Below are positions 17,278 through 26,969 of a stretch of 64,000 bases of DNA, piece after piece; position 1 is the stretch's first letter; each line of letters starts with the position of its first letter. The position numbers were made by a program, and so were the translations under genes. The notes beneath the pieces are model-generated. The model saw only the letters and a list, made by a program, of their open reading frames with translations, did no database searches and was not told the origin of the DNA. Source of the stretch: JAGTVG01 sp964389805 (lineage in GTDB: Bacteria > Bacteroidota > Bacteroidia > Cytophagales > Cyclobacteriaceae); the NCBI GenBank assembly GCA_964389805.1, contig CAYMFU010000292.1, positions 1-64,000 of the forward strand, in the 5' to 3' direction.

Positions 17278-17853
17278 TTACAATGATCTATAATAATCAT
17301 ATAGTTCCTTCTTTAGATTTGTTTTGGCCCTGTGCATAAGGGATTCCACCGAGGATAATGATTTTTGCATGATATCAGCAATTTGATCATATGATAATCC
17401 TTCCAGTTTATGCAGGGTAAAGGCCACTTTCTGGGATTCCGTTAGCTTTTCAATTGCCTGAAATAAGATACGGGATTGCTCTTCGTTTTCAGCTAGAACA
17501 CCAGGATGATTGAAATCAGTAGCTTCCTGATTCATCTCCTGGTTTTCCTTATTAAACAAGGTCAGAATCCTGATCCTCTTTTTCCTTTTCAGTTTCCTCA
17601 AGTGTTCCAGAGATTTGTTTACAGTAATTCGGTAAATCCATGTGGATAAAAGGGAATCTTCTCTGAATTTATGAATAGAATTAAATATTTCTATAAATAC
17701 TTCCTGAGTGAGGTCATCAGCATCATCAGCATTTTTTACCAGACTGATGCAGGTATTAAAAATTTTTTCCTGATATTCCTGTATCAATTGGCGATAACCA
17801 TCCTCATCTGCATTTTTTAATTTATATATAAGCTTTGAATCGCCAATTTTCAT
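17278..17853 (-). CDS. RNA polymerase ECF sigma factor
   Basis: A 191-aa sigma-70 family factor of group 4. Region 2 shows NADDADDLTQEVFIEIF (~39-55), which binds core polymerase and the -10 element, and STWIYRITVNKSLEHLRK (~65-82). Region 4 shows LSYDQIADIMQKSLSSVESLMHRAK (quoted as two parts: LSYDQIADIM and SSVESLMHRA), a helix-turn-helix for -35 binding. The start ATG 17853 gives standard length. It heads an operon with a small membrane protein and a Spy-like protein, and a second Spy-like gene lies just upstream on the same strand. An envelope-stress response is inferred. Confidence 0.9.
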   Translation of the reverse strand: MKIGDSKLIYKLKNADEDGYRQLIQEYQEKIFNTCISLVKNADDADDLTQEVFIEIFNSIHKFREDSLLSTWIYRITVNKSLEHLRKLKRKKRIRILTLFNKENQEMNQEATDFNHPGVLAENEEQSRILFQAIEKLTESQKVAFTLHKLEGLSYDQIADIMQKSLSSVESLMHRAKTNLKKELYDYYRSL

Positions 17854-17917
17854 TTGAAGTGTTCCCTGTAAAATAAAGATAATTGATTATTGGTAGTTTA
17901 AAAATGTAGATTAAAGA

Positions 17918-17950
17918 AAACCGGCTTAGAAAAAGCTTCTACACCGGTTT
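17918..17950 (-). terminator. Probable terminator after the upstream Spy-like gene
   Basis: Read on the minus strand, AAACCGG and CCGGTTT pair across a ~19-nt loop and are followed by TCTTTAAT. It lies between the Spy-like gene and the ECF sigma gene, which it would insulate. The T-tract is interrupted. Confidence 0.5.
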
Positions 17951-17977
17951 CTGCTTATTTAACCTCAATCTATTCAT

Positions 17978-18493
17978 TTATATCCTTCCGCGTCCATTCC
18001 GGCCCATTGTTCCGAAGTGACTTCCCCTTCCATTGCGCTTGTTTCCAGAATGTGTATCGAATTTAATTTTCTGTTCATCTGTCAGCAACTCCCTGACTTT
18101 AAAATGCGTGTTTATATGACCTTTGCGAACAGTGGCCTGGAGCTTACTGATCTCATCGATCAACTGGTTGATCTTAGATTCACCTTCGTTTTCAGAGATC
18201 ATGCTATTTAGTTGTGCATTCTTCTCCCTCAATTCGTTCATGGTAGGTAGTAATTTCTTTTGCATATCCAGGTGAAATTTCTCAATTTTTGTTTTTTGCT
18301 CATCGTTAAGATCAAGAACAGATTCCATTCTGCTCATAGGGCCATATCCATCTCCAACACCCCTGGCATTTTCCAGCCTAAATTCTTTCCGGTACCCATC
18401 TCCCCGATCCCTTTGTGCTTCTGCCTGGTTGCCGGCCATCATTAGCATGACGATTAATCCCGCTGACCAGATGTTCAATTTTATACTTTTCAT
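17978..18493 (-). CDS. Periplasmic Spy-like protein
   Basis: A 171-aa protein with a cleavable signal peptide ending at about AEAQ (residues 24-27). The mature part contains DLNDEQKTKIEKFH (~62-75) and LLTDEQKIKFD (~137-147), two LTxxQ-like motifs separated by a long helix, as in Spy/CpxP. The C-terminus is Gly/Arg/Asn-rich (GRGSHFG, GRNGRG), similar to the tail of the Spy-like protein three genes downstream. No Cys. Probably a periplasmic chaperone or metal-responsive protein; likely a target of the neighbouring ECF sigma factor (inference from position). Confidence 0.7.
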   Translation of the reverse strand: MKSIKLNIWSAGLIVMLMMAGNQAEAQRDRGDGYRKEFRLENARGVGDGYGPMSRMESVLDLNDEQKTKIEKFHLDMQKKLLPTMNELREKNAQLNSMISENEGESKINQLIDEISKLQATVRKGHINTHFKVRELLTDEQKIKFDTHSGNKRNGRGSHFGTMGRNGRGRI

Positions 18494-18853
18494 TTTTTCA
18501 TTGTTTTAGTTTAACTTTTACTCTTATGATGTTTTTTATTTAGAAAACTTGCGGGAGGGATTACAATTATTCGATAAAGCTTCAAATTTCCATTGATTTT
18601 TTCTGTTACCCGGAAAAGTTTACAGGCACAATAATCTTCCCGGGTTTCTCCTCAGTAATAAAGGTGTCACTTGCTAACAGTTCGGCCTATATGGATATGT
18701 TTTCCTAATTGCGATTATTAAATTTTTCAGAGGGTGAATGCTATTTTGCACAGTAAAGGATAATCAGAAAAAAGGCAATTCTCAGGAATAAATTTACTTT
18801 CAGGATTTTTAAATAGGAACTCACATTATTCTGTTCTTGTTCCCCAAACTAAA
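18494..18853. other. Intergenic region, no gene seen
   Basis: A 360-base spacer upstream of the minus-strand Spy-like gene and downstream of the minus-strand DUF5916 gene. It must hold the promoter of the Spy-like gene. A short inverted match CCCGG (18609-18613) / CCCGGG (18637-18642) is the only structure noted; no reading frame or RNA gene is convincing. Confidence 0.3.
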
Positions 18854-21103
18854 TTATAAATTAAACCAATAGGTTAATTTGATAACAAAGGCTCTTAACT
18901 TGGGACGGCTGAAATCAATGAATCTATCTTCTAAACCAGCAAAGTAATTATCAGTATATACAATGAAAAGGTCTGATACAGGCTTAAATCTCCACTGAAA
19001 GCGGGTATTAACATTCACATTATTGATCTGACTGTTGTACTGTATAAAAGTAGTCCAGAAAATATTACGCGTGAATGTAATATCGAACCTTGGACCAACC
19101 AGTATAAGATTCGAATCATTATATGGCGAAGGTAAGCGTACACGGTTAAATTCAAAATTAACGGAGGCCACGGCATATGGTATAAATCGATATGATAATG
19201 TTCCTTCCAGATTGATGATTGTCCCGTTGAAATATTCCCCGGACCGAGTAGAAACCGTATAGAATAAAGGTTTCCGTTCATCTGAGCTAAACCTGGCAAT
19301 AATGAAATTATATGCATATTCTGAATCAGCAGGCAGTTCGATTCCATCCGAACCACTAGGGTCAAAGGGTTCATATAGATAAGTGTATTGCCGACGTAGC
19401 CGCATGCTTAAACGAGCAGTATTTCTGAAATTGATACGATATAAAATATTCGCATCCCAATCGGTAAGCCCATACAATCTGTTGTTAAGAAAATCCACAT
19501 CCAATCCGGGGGCATGAGATTGAATACGTCCTTTTGATGGATAAAAATTATAATACACAGTAGCTTTAATCTGATTAAAATCTGTTCGCCGCACAAAGCC
19601 AACTTTTGGATTGAAATTAGCGCCTATAGATCTAAAATCCGACCTGGCTTCCCAGCGATATGTATTGTAATTTACCCCTATACCATAAGAGTAGGTCGAA
19701 TCCAGCCCCATTTCATCCCATGACTGATGGTAATATCCTTTACCGCTCCATTTGTTATCCGGAGTTGCCAGGTTAAGATCAAGGCCCAGAGTCCTGTTCC
19801 AGGTATTGGGTTGTACCGTGAACTCCCCACCAATTGAATCCTGGAAAGGCTGTTTGCTTACGAACATAGCCGCAATATTAGATCGTTGACCCAGACGGTA
19901 TTGTACAGAGGCTACCGTATAGTTTATGGAAGGAAGGGAGATGTCATTTTCTTTGGCAGCCTGAATAGTCATAAATCCGGTGCGCCATTTGTTGTTGATA
20001 TTTCCGCTCATCCTGGCACCAAAATATAGTGGATTCATTAGATTCGTCCCAGTGGCGGTATCATGTGCTATCCCAATTCTTCTGGAAAAGAAAGGCCTCG
20101 CGCCAGAGCTCCCAAAAGAGGCGAAAAGATCTGCATTCTCAAGAAAGAATTGACGCTGTTCCGGAAAAAAGATCTCAAAACGGTCCAGATCCGTAACCTG
20201 CTGATCAGCTTCTACCTGGGAGAAATCCGGATTGATAGTCAGGTCAAGGTTCATTGCTGAAGATAAAGCCAGTTTGGCGTCTCCTCCAACAGTAAATTTA
20301 GTTTCCGTGGGTGTATCTTCCTCATAATTCTTACCTACCTTAAAGGCGGTATAGGGAATTAATGAGATATTCTTGCCAGGATTCTTTAAAGGTTTGTCCC
20401 ACTTTAGTTCTTTATTAAAAGCAATATTGATCAAATTGAAGTTACGCGGAATAGGTGACCAGGTAGATCGTTCTGCATATTCACTATCAATGCGATAAAA
20501 GTTTATGAACCAGGAATCCATATTTTCTTTGAACCGCAATGTTTTAAAGGGGATGGCCATTTCAGCTATCCAGTAATCTTCATAGATCTTAGCTTGGGAG
20601 AACCATTTGTTATCCCAGGTCAAGGAGAAATCACTACTTCCACTTTGCCCACCTCTTCGCCTCGAATTTCCTCCATTAGCTATAAGGCCTTCTCGTTGAA
20701 CCCCATACGGATTAATACCAAAAAGAAAAGCGTTTGTTTTATCCTTATACGTATCGAATATTACGGTAAATCCATCATACGCCTCTCCCCGGTAATCCCG
20801 TCGTAAGGAAGGTATTACATATTTCCGTGGACCGAGGCTTTTCATAATGGCAACAACATAAACGAAATTATCATCGTATGTCATTCTTACCTCGGTAGGG
20901 GCAATGGCTTCTGAACTATCATAGGGGAAATATTGATTAAACCTGTTTGCAGCATCAGCCTCTGCCCAAGCCCCCTCGTCCATGATTCCATCAATATTAA
21001 TGGGTGTTGTGGCTCTTTTGATTAACATATCCTGTCCTTTCAATTCCTGTATCAATAATGGGAATAGAAATATCAGAATTGAAAGAGACAGGTAATGTTT
21101 CAT
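18854..21103 (-). CDS. DUF5916 outer-membrane protein with N-terminal CBM9-like domain
   Basis: A 749-aa exported protein. ATG 21103 is chosen because it opens the signal peptide (MKHYLSLSILIFLFPLLIQ); the first Met, nine codons earlier, would give a charged leader. Residues ~28-210 resemble a carbohydrate-binding family 9-like domain (TPINIDGIMDEGAWAEA, RMTYDDNFVYV). The remainder is a beta-strand-rich DUF5916 region with FSQVEADQQVTDLDRFEIFFPEQRQFFLENADLF (quoted in part: FPEQRQFFLENADLF) characteristic of that family. The C-terminus LTYWFNL alternates like an outer-membrane barrel strand. Function unknown; often linked to envelope or polysaccharide functions. Monocistronic. Confidence 0.85.
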   Translation of the reverse strand: MKHYLSLSILIFLFPLLIQELKGQDMLIKRATTPINIDGIMDEGAWAEADAANRFNQYFPYDSSEAIAPTEVRMTYDDNFVYVVAIMKSLGPRKYVIPSLRRDYRGEAYDGFTVIFDTYKDKTNAFLFGINPYGVQREGLIANGGNSRRRGGQSGSSDFSLTWDNKWFSQAKIYEDYWIAEMAIPFKTLRFKENMDSWFINFYRIDSEYAERSTWSPIPRNFNLINIAFNKELKWDKPLKNPGKNISLIPYTAFKVGKNYEEDTPTETKFTVGGDAKLALSSAMNLDLTINPDFSQVEADQQVTDLDRFEIFFPEQRQFFLENADLFASFGSSGARPFFSRRIGIAHDTATGTNLMNPLYFGARMSGNINNKWRTGFMTIQAAKENDISLPSINYTVASVQYRLGQRSNIAAMFVSKQPFQDSIGGEFTVQPNTWNRTLGLDLNLATPDNKWSGKGYYHQSWDEMGLDSTYSYGIGVNYNTYRWEARSDFRSIGANFNPKVGFVRRTDFNQIKATVYYNFYPSKGRIQSHAPGLDVDFLNNRLYGLTDWDANILYRINFRNTARLSMRLRRQYTYLYEPFDPSGSDGIELPADSEYAYNFIIARFSSDERKPLFYTVSTRSGEYFNGTIINLEGTLSYRFIPYAVASVNFEFNRVRLPSPYNDSNLILVGPRFDITFTRNIFWTTFIQYNSQINNVNVNTRFQWRFKPVSDLFIVYTDNYFAGLEDRFIDFSRPKLRAFVIKLTYWFNL

Positions 21104-21191
21104 CACATTCTTTCTTGATCCCTCGAACAAAAGGTCCTTATTAAGATAATCCAGTAGTCTAAAAAATACTTTTCACCCCAAATTAAATACT

Positions 21192-22079
21192 TTACCCTAA
21201 TTTTTCCTTGAAAAAGTCAATAGTTCTTTTCCATGCGAGTTCTGCAGCTTCTTTATCATACCGTGGTGTTGAATCATTATGAAATCCATGATTAACGTCC
21301 GGATAAATATATGCTGTATATTCCTTGTTATTCTTTTTCAAAGCTTCCTCATACGCCGGCCAGCCTTCATTAACCCTGGTATCCAGTCCTGCGAATTGTA
21401 AAAGTAAAGGGGCATTGATCATGGAAACTGATTCACTGGATGGTTGTCCGCCATAAAAAGGAACAGCTGCTTTCAAGTCAGATACTTCAACAGCCATCAT
21501 ATTAGAGATCCAGCCTCCAAAGCAAAATCCAACCACACCAATATTACCAGTACATTCCGGGCTGTCTTTCAAATATTGGAAAGCTGCAATAAAATCCTGC
21601 AACATCTCATTTCGATCCCGCTGACGTTGTAATGTTCTGCCTTCATCGTCATTGCCCGGATATCCACCAAGTGGGGTAAGCGCATCAGGCGCGATAGATA
21701 TAAATCCTGCTAGAGCGGCCCTTCGTCCAACATCTGCAATGTATGGATTAAGCCCACGGTTTTCATGGACGACTACAATTCCAGGTAATTTCTTGTTGGC
21801 ATCAGCAGGTCTTGAAAGCTGAGCTTTAATCTCTCCTCCACCTTTTGGAGAACTGTAAGTTATATACTCTGTATTTAACCTTGCATCATCAGGTTGGATC
21901 TGGAGGTTGTCCTGATAATTGGGCATGATAAAACTCAGGAGCGATGCGACTGTGAGGCCTCCGATTGCATATGTTGATAGCTTATCCAGAAATTGTCTTC
22001 TGTCAATTCGACTGTGAGCATATGCGTCGTAAAGGTCAAATACTTCTTGAGAGATGTCTTCTTTTCTTATTTTCTTCAT
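21192..22079 (-). CDS. Dienelactone hydrolase family protein, Tat-type leader
   Basis: An alpha/beta hydrolase of 295 aa. The nucleophile elbow is GFCFGGW (Cys ~168), typical of dienelactone hydrolases rather than Ser esterases. The acid Asp is in AGLDTRVNEG (~233) and the His in VNHGFHND (~266). The N-terminus is unusual: about 25 charged residues, then DRRQFLDKL followed by a hydrophobic segment (~35-47), which looks like a twin-arginine signal preceded by an extension. Export or membrane anchoring is therefore likely. Biological substrate unknown; carboxymethylenebutenolidase activity is only the family name. Confidence 0.85.
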   Translation of the reverse strand: MKKIRKEDISQEVFDLYDAYAHSRIDRRQFLDKLSTYAIGGLTVASLLSFIMPNYQDNLQIQPDDARLNTEYITYSSPKGGGEIKAQLSRPADANKKLPGIVVVHENRGLNPYIADVGRRAALAGFISIAPDALTPLGGYPGNDDEGRTLQRQRDRNEMLQDFIAAFQYLKDSPECTGNIGVVGFCFGGWISNMMAVEVSDLKAAVPFYGGQPSSESVSMINAPLLLQFAGLDTRVNEGWPAYEEALKKNNKEYTAYIYPDVNHGFHNDSTPRYDKEAAELAWKRTIDFFKEKLG

Positions 22080-22181
22080 AAGGCTTTTTTAGTAAACATA
22101 ATTATAAATTTTGAAGAAATCCTGAGGAAAAATGATAGAAAAAAAAGTAGTATTGAATCTTCTTAGTTTAAAATTTCCATT

Positions 22182-22658
22182 ATGAAAACAAAACGAGATC
22201 AATTTATTGAAGGATTTTTAATGTCAATCTTCATGGTTTTGGCACTCCCTGTTTTAGTAAATGCCCAGGAATATATAGAAACTGGGGATAGTAAACAGGA
22301 GATTTATACCCTGGTTGATCAATACCTGGAAGCCAGGGATACGAAAGATACTGTATTGCTCCAAAGTATCTTAACCACTGACATTGATCAATTGGTCTCA
22401 TCCGGTGAATGGAGGATGGGTATTGATGTATGTGTAAATGGGATGATGCGAAGTTCAACGAATAATCCGGGTAATAGAAAGATCGAAATAGATAAAATTC
22501 GAATGCTGAGTCCTGAAGTTGGCATTGCTGATGCACGTTATGAGATAACAAATGCTGATGGCAGGATAAGGAAAATGTGGAGTACTTTCATTGTAGTATT
22601 TGATGAGAAGGGGTGGAAGATCACTGCCATAAGAAATATGCGTTATGGTGGTTCTTAA
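22182..22658 (+). CDS. Exported SnoaL/NTF2-like protein (DUF4440-type)
   Basis: A 158-aa protein with a signal peptide (~1-28, ending VNAQ) and one NTF2-fold domain: an N-terminal helix IYTLVDQYLEARDTKD, central VCVNGMMRSS, and the strands IRMLSPEVGIADARYEI and WSTFIVVFDEKGWKITAIRN. The latter is the usual C-terminal strand pair of DUF4440/SnoaL-like proteins. No catalytic residues can be assigned. Monocistronic, divergent from the dienelactone hydrolase gene with ~100 bases between. Confidence 0.75.
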   Translation: MKTKRDQFIEGFLMSIFMVLALPVLVNAQEYIETGDSKQEIYTLVDQYLEARDTKDTVLLQSILTTDIDQLVSSGEWRMGIDVCVNGMMRSSTNNPGNRKIEIDKIRMLSPEVGIADARYEITNADGRIRKMWSTFIVVFDEKGWKITAIRNMRYGGS

Positions 22659-22878
22659 TAATATTACATTTGGCTTTTGAATGGAAAATACAAACTGAAG
22701 AATATCTTTTCCCCATAATGGGATCTTAAAAATTACGGATTGGAAGCTTATTAACAAGTGATGCCCATGACAGCTTTCTATGTTCTTGATTCATTAATAA
22801 AAAAATCGGCTATTTATAGATCTAAAAAGCGTATTTTAGAAGACACGTGTTTATTTTAGTAAAAATAATAAAAGGGAT

Positions 22879-23904
22879 ATGAGAGAGGACTTCCTCCATG
22901 GTGATAAATCCTTCCTGAGCCCGGAAGATCAGGAAATTGAACAGGCACTCAGGCCTCTCAGTTTTAATGATTTTACGGGGCAGGAAAAAGTAGTAGAGAA
23001 CCTTAAGATCTTCGTTCAAGCCGCCAAGAAAAGAGGGGAGTCCTTAGATCATGTTTTACTCCATGGACCCCCAGGATTGGGAAAGACCACTTTATCTTAT
23101 ATCGTAGCCAATGAATTGGGGGCCAATATAAAAGTATCTTCAGGTCCGGTACTGGATAAACCTGGCGACCTCGCAGGACTGCTGACGAACCTGGAGCCTC
23201 AGGATGTACTGTTCATAGACGAGATACATAGACTGAATCCTGTTATTGAAGAATATTTATACAGTGCCATGGAGGATTTCAGAATTGATATAATGCTTGA
23301 TTCAGGCGCGAATGCAAGGTCAGTCCAGATCAAGTTGAATCCATTTACTCTGGTTGGAGCAACAACCCGGGCTGGATTGCTAACCTCACCGCTAAGGTCA
23401 CGATTCGGCATCAATTCAAGGCTGGAATATTATCAGGCCAATTTGTTGTCGAAGATCGTTAACAGGTCAGCTGGAATTCTGGATGTTCCCATCGAAAAAA
23501 ATGCGGCAGAAGAAATTGCCAGACGAAGCAGGGGCACCCCAAGGATATCCAACAACCTTTTGCGCAGAACCCGTGATTTCGCTGATATTAAAGGAAAAGG
23601 AATCGTTACAAAGGATATTGCTGAGATGGCTCTTCAAGCTCTGGAAGTGGACCAGAATGGTTTGGATGATATGGATAACCGGATCCTGCTTACTATCATA
23701 GAAAAGTTCAAAGGCGGCCCTGTGGGTTTAAGTACAATTGCAACAGCCTGCAGCGAAGAAGCTGATACCATAGAGGAAGTTTATGAGCCTTTTCTGATCC
23801 AGGAGGGTTATATCAAACGAACTGCTAGGGGCAGGGAAGCTACGGAACTTGCTTACAAGCATTTAAAAATTGTACCTCCAGGTAAGACGGGAACCCTTTT
23901 TTAA
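22879..23904 (+). CDS. ruvB: Holliday junction branch migration helicase RuvB
   Basis: AAA+ motor that drives branch migration of Holliday junctions with RuvA and RuvC. At 341 aa it has normal length. Visible are the family N-terminus ALRPLSFNDFTGQEKV (~30-45), Walker A GPPGLGKTT (~62-70), Walker B LFIDEIHRL (~112-120), sensor 1 GATTRAGLLTSPLRSRFG, arginine-finger region, and the winged-helix C-terminal domain with the RTARGREAT motif near the end. Start ATG 22879 has an AAAGGGAT ribosome-binding-like stretch. queG follows after 3 bases, so they form an operon. Confidence 0.97.
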   Translation: MREDFLHGDKSFLSPEDQEIEQALRPLSFNDFTGQEKVVENLKIFVQAAKKRGESLDHVLLHGPPGLGKTTLSYIVANELGANIKVSSGPVLDKPGDLAGLLTNLEPQDVLFIDEIHRLNPVIEEYLYSAMEDFRIDIMLDSGANARSVQIKLNPFTLVGATTRAGLLTSPLRSRFGINSRLEYYQANLLSKIVNRSAGILDVPIEKNAAEEIARRSRGTPRISNNLLRRTRDFADIKGKGIVTKDIAEMALQALEVDQNGLDDMDNRILLTIIEKFKGGPVGLSTIATACSEEADTIEEVYEPFLIQEGYIKRTARGREATELAYKHLKIVPPGKTGTLF

Positions 23905-23907
23905 TCC

Positions 23908-24837
23908 ATGTCTAACAAGGACATAATCGAGCATACTGCATTCATCAAGGCATCTGCCGGAAAGCTGGGCTTTGATTATTGTGGTATATCCAGGGTGGGA
24001 TATCTTAAATCTGAGGCATCCAGGTTAAAAGATTGGTTGCAAAAAGGATACCATGGAAAGATGGACTATATGGCCAATCATTTTGACAAGAGAGTTGATC
24101 CTGCAAAGCTGGTGGAAGGTGCAAAATCCGTCGTGAGCCTTTTATTTAATTATTATCCTGAAACCCATCTTGATGAAAAGGATAATTTTAAAATTGCTAA
24201 ATATGCTTATGGAAAGGACTACCATTTCCTTTTAAAAGATAAATTGAAGGAATTATTGGCTATCATTCAGCAGAAAGATTCCCGCATCGAAGGGAGAGCC
24301 TTTGTAGATTCAGCCCCCATCCTTGAACGGCAATGGGCGGCTAAAAGTGGATTAGGATGGGTAGGTAAAAATACTATGCTGATCAATAAACATTCTGGGA
24401 GCTATTTTTTCATTGCAGAGCTGGTTCTGAACATCGATCTTGTACCAGATAATCCAATTGGTGATTACTGTGGAACCTGCAAACGCTGTATGGATGCCTG
24501 CCCAACACAGGCCCTTACGCCCTATCAGATGGATGCCTCTAAATGTATTTCGTATCTTACCATCGAATTGAAGGATGAAATTCCGGATGAATTTCAGGGA
24601 AAGATGAAAAACTGGGTCTTTGGTTGTGACATATGCCAGGAAGTATGTCCCTGGAACCGTTTTTCAAAATACAATAATGAACCATTCTTTCATCCAAATG
24701 AGTATTTAAAAGAAATGAACAAAAACGACTGGATTGAAATGACCAAAGAGGTATTTCAGGATGTATTTCGGAAGAGTGCCGTGAAAAGGACAAAATATAA
24801 AGGATTGATGCGGAATATCAGGTTCAATAGCTCCTAG
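23908..24837 (+). CDS. queG: Epoxyqueuosine reductase QueG
   Basis: Last step of queuosine synthesis: reduces epoxyqueuosine in tRNA anticodons, using cobalamin and two 4Fe-4S clusters. 309 aa. The N-terminal cobalamin-binding part shows LGFDYCGISRVGYL and AYGKDYH; the catalytic region shows DSAPILERQWAAKSGLGWVGKN. The ferredoxin part has CGTCKRCMDACPTQAL and CDICQEVCPW, the full eight Cys. The C-terminus ends FRKSAVKRTKYKGLMRNI, typical of short QueG without HEAT repeats. Co-transcribed with ruvB. Confidence 0.96.
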   Translation: MSNKDIIEHTAFIKASAGKLGFDYCGISRVGYLKSEASRLKDWLQKGYHGKMDYMANHFDKRVDPAKLVEGAKSVVSLLFNYYPETHLDEKDNFKIAKYAYGKDYHFLLKDKLKELLAIIQQKDSRIEGRAFVDSAPILERQWAAKSGLGWVGKNTMLINKHSGSYFFIAELVLNIDLVPDNPIGDYCGTCKRCMDACPTQALTPYQMDASKCISYLTIELKDEIPDEFQGKMKNWVFGCDICQEVCPWNRFSKYNNEPFFHPNEYLKEMNKNDWIEMTKEVFQDVFRKSAVKRTKYKGLMRNIRFNSS

Positions 24838-25057
24838 CAAGTAATTATAGGTCAAATAATCGACTTTCTATATCCACTTTTTTCGCTTCAGGAAAACATA
24901 AATCAGGAATGCATTAATAATGTTTTTTCATAATTTTAGTATTCAAATTGTTCCCAGCAACTAATTTTTAAAATTCAGGGTCTTTAGTTAAATTAAGAAT
25001 AGAAAATTCAACATGAAAGATCGATAGAGAAGATCTATTGTGACTTTAAAATCCGCC

Positions 25058-26437
25058 ATGATATTTTTTAGCAGATGGATTTTATTTTTTTCAGTGTTAT
25101 ACATTCTTTGTATGTCCAATGTCAAGGTTCTGGGCCAGGAATCACCCTACAACGCCAGGACTTATTTTGAAGCAGAGCGCAATAGAACTTATTTATCCCT
25201 GGTTAAGAAAGTTGAAAAGAATGAATCACTTACCCAGGAAGAATTCAAATACTTTGAAGATTACAAGAATTATCTATCAAATTTCTACCAAAATCTTTCT
25301 GATTCTGAAAAAGAGAGATATCAGAAGAACAAAATGAAATGGGCCGGAGAACCAAAAGAAAAATCCGGAAACAAAGATACAACTGCCATCGATGTCACAC
25401 CTATGGGCAGCCATCCGGAGCGGAAATTTTATTTAAATAATGGATTATATGGTTTAGGTTATGGGATAACATCCATATTCCTGTTCGAAATCGAGGGCCC
25501 CGGAGCAGTGGCCTTACCCATTTTGTCCTTAGGTATTTCTATGGCCTATCCAGCCATAAACAAGAAGAAATATGAAGGAATTGATTACAGCACAGTCATG
25601 ATGACACGACACGGGAAATTTATTGGATTACTGGATGGTGCCGCACTTGGTTTTTTGTTATATGGAGACATTAGTGAAGATTCTAGAAAAGGAAAAGCCT
25701 TTGCTGCAACCATGATAGCATCAAGTATAGCGCTGGGCGAAGTAGGATTTCAAGTGGGTAAAAAGAAAAAGTTTCCTGAAGGTAAGGTAGCTACATATAA
25801 ATATTATAGTCTTCTAGTGCCCTTTTTGACGTTTTCAGGATTGGTTATTGGAAATGTTGATGATCCCCGGATTTACGGTGCTTCTGTCTTAGCTGCCGGT
25901 GCCGCGAGTTATTGGTATGCCGGAAAAGTTTATGACAAATATAAATTCACACGGGGAGACATGCTGGCAAATTCCTCATTCGGATTATTATGTACGGGTT
26001 TTGGTTTTGGAATCTCTCCGATGGAAAAGCCCTGGCATTTCATTTTTCCGGCCTTAACGGCAATTGGTGGCACATATGCAGGCCACAGGATATTTAAAAA
26101 TACAAAACTAAGCTCCTGGCAGGGATTGAATACCAATTACGCTACTATGGCAGGTACTGCAATTGGTTTTTTGATTGCTCTGTTTATTCCATCAGATTCA
26201 CATCATGTTATTTTGCTCCTCCCAGTTGCAACCGGTACGGCCGCTTGGGCAGGTTTTGCATCGAAATACAGAAAACAACAATTTTGGACTTCCAGTAAAG
26301 ATCATAAAAAGTGGGCTGATATGTCATTTAGTTTTACACCACAGAATTACTTTTTAAACAAACAGATGGGAAAACCTGGAAATACTGAAGGTCTGAAAAT
26401 GGGATTGCCAATGTTCAGCCTGAAATTGAAACTATGA
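25058..26437 (+). CDS. Multi-pass membrane protein of unknown function
   Basis: Not recognised. ATG 25058 is preferred to GTG 25040 as it directly opens a hydrophobic signal-like segment (IFFSRWILFFSVLYILCM). After a polar helical region (~30-120; FEAERNRTYLSLVKKVE, LSDSEKERYQ) come about ten hydrophobic Gly/Ala-rich segments of roughly 15-20 residues, such as GLYGLGYGITSIFLFEI, GLLDGAALGFLLYG, ASVLAAGAASYWYAG and MAGTAIGFLIALFIP, separated by short charged loops. The pattern suggests repeated two-helix units. About 459 aa. No catalytic motif. Monocistronic. Confidence 0.6.
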   Translation: MIFFSRWILFFSVLYILCMSNVKVLGQESPYNARTYFEAERNRTYLSLVKKVEKNESLTQEEFKYFEDYKNYLSNFYQNLSDSEKERYQKNKMKWAGEPKEKSGNKDTTAIDVTPMGSHPERKFYLNNGLYGLGYGITSIFLFEIEGPGAVALPILSLGISMAYPAINKKKYEGIDYSTVMMTRHGKFIGLLDGAALGFLLYGDISEDSRKGKAFAATMIASSIALGEVGFQVGKKKKFPEGKVATYKYYSLLVPFLTFSGLVIGNVDDPRIYGASVLAAGAASYWYAGKVYDKYKFTRGDMLANSSFGLLCTGFGFGISPMEKPWHFIFPALTAIGGTYAGHRIFKNTKLSSWQGLNTNYATMAGTAIGFLIALFIPSDSHHVILLLPVATGTAAWAGFASKYRKQQFWTSSKDHKKWADMSFSFTPQNYFLNKQMGKPGNTEGLKMGLPMFSLKLKL

Positions 26438-26598
26438 TCCTTTCAGCCAATGAGGGATATGAATGTGAAATTGAGCACACAATCATTATTCCGCCGAAAA
26501 CTTCTGAAATTTTAATTACTACTAAACATTTACCTTCCAGGGGGTACATCATGCAGACTAAGTTTCACTGAATTTATAGAATTATAATCTATAAATCC

Positions 26599-26629
26599 TT
26601 TGTGAGTTTCTAAAAAAAATTTACTTTTG
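26599..26629 (+). promoter_or_regulatory. Bacteroidota-type promoter of rplU-rpmA
   Basis: TTTG at 26599-26602, a 19-base spacer, then TACTTTTG at 26622-26629. This fits the phylum's -33 TTTG / -7 TAnnTTTG promoter. The rplU start codon is 25 bases downstream. Confidence 0.8.
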
Positions 26630-26654
26630 CAGTCCGTTTTAAAAATTAGAATCA

Positions 26655-26963
26655 ATGTACGCTATAGTAGACATTGCAGGTAAGCAGTTCAAGGTAACCA
26701 AGGATCAGCAGATCTTTGCCCCTAAATTAAGTGGTGAGGTAGGTGACAAAGTTGAATTCAAAGAGGTCTTGCTTGTTGATAACGATGGTAAGGTCAAGGT
26801 AGGCAGCCCGACTGTAAAGGGAGCTAAAGTTTCCGGGAAAATTGTGGAACACCTGAAAGGCGATAAAGTGATCGTATTCAAGAAAAAGAGAAGAAAAGGA
26901 TACAAGAAAAAGAATGGTCACCGTCAGGATTATACAAAATTATTAATTGAGGACATAAAGTAA
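26655..26963 (+). CDS. rplU: 50S ribosomal protein L21
   Basis: Structural protein of the large subunit that binds 23S rRNA. 102 aa. It starts MYAIVDIAGKQFKV and ends with the basic KKKRRKGYKKKNGHRQDYTKL region, the L21 signature. It is followed after 6 bases by rpmA, the standard L21-L27 pair, driven by the promoter just upstream and closed by a strong terminator. Confidence 0.98.
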   Translation: MYAIVDIAGKQFKVTKDQQIFAPKLSGEVGDKVEFKEVLLVDNDGKVKVGSPTVKGAKVSGKIVEHLKGDKVIVFKKKRRKGYKKKNGHRQDYTKLLIEDIK

Positions 26964-26969
26964 TTTGAT

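Noticed and set aside
18609..18642. CCCGG / CCCGGG inverted match upstream of the Spy-like gene
   Set aside because: Too short and widely spaced to be a convincing terminator or operator.
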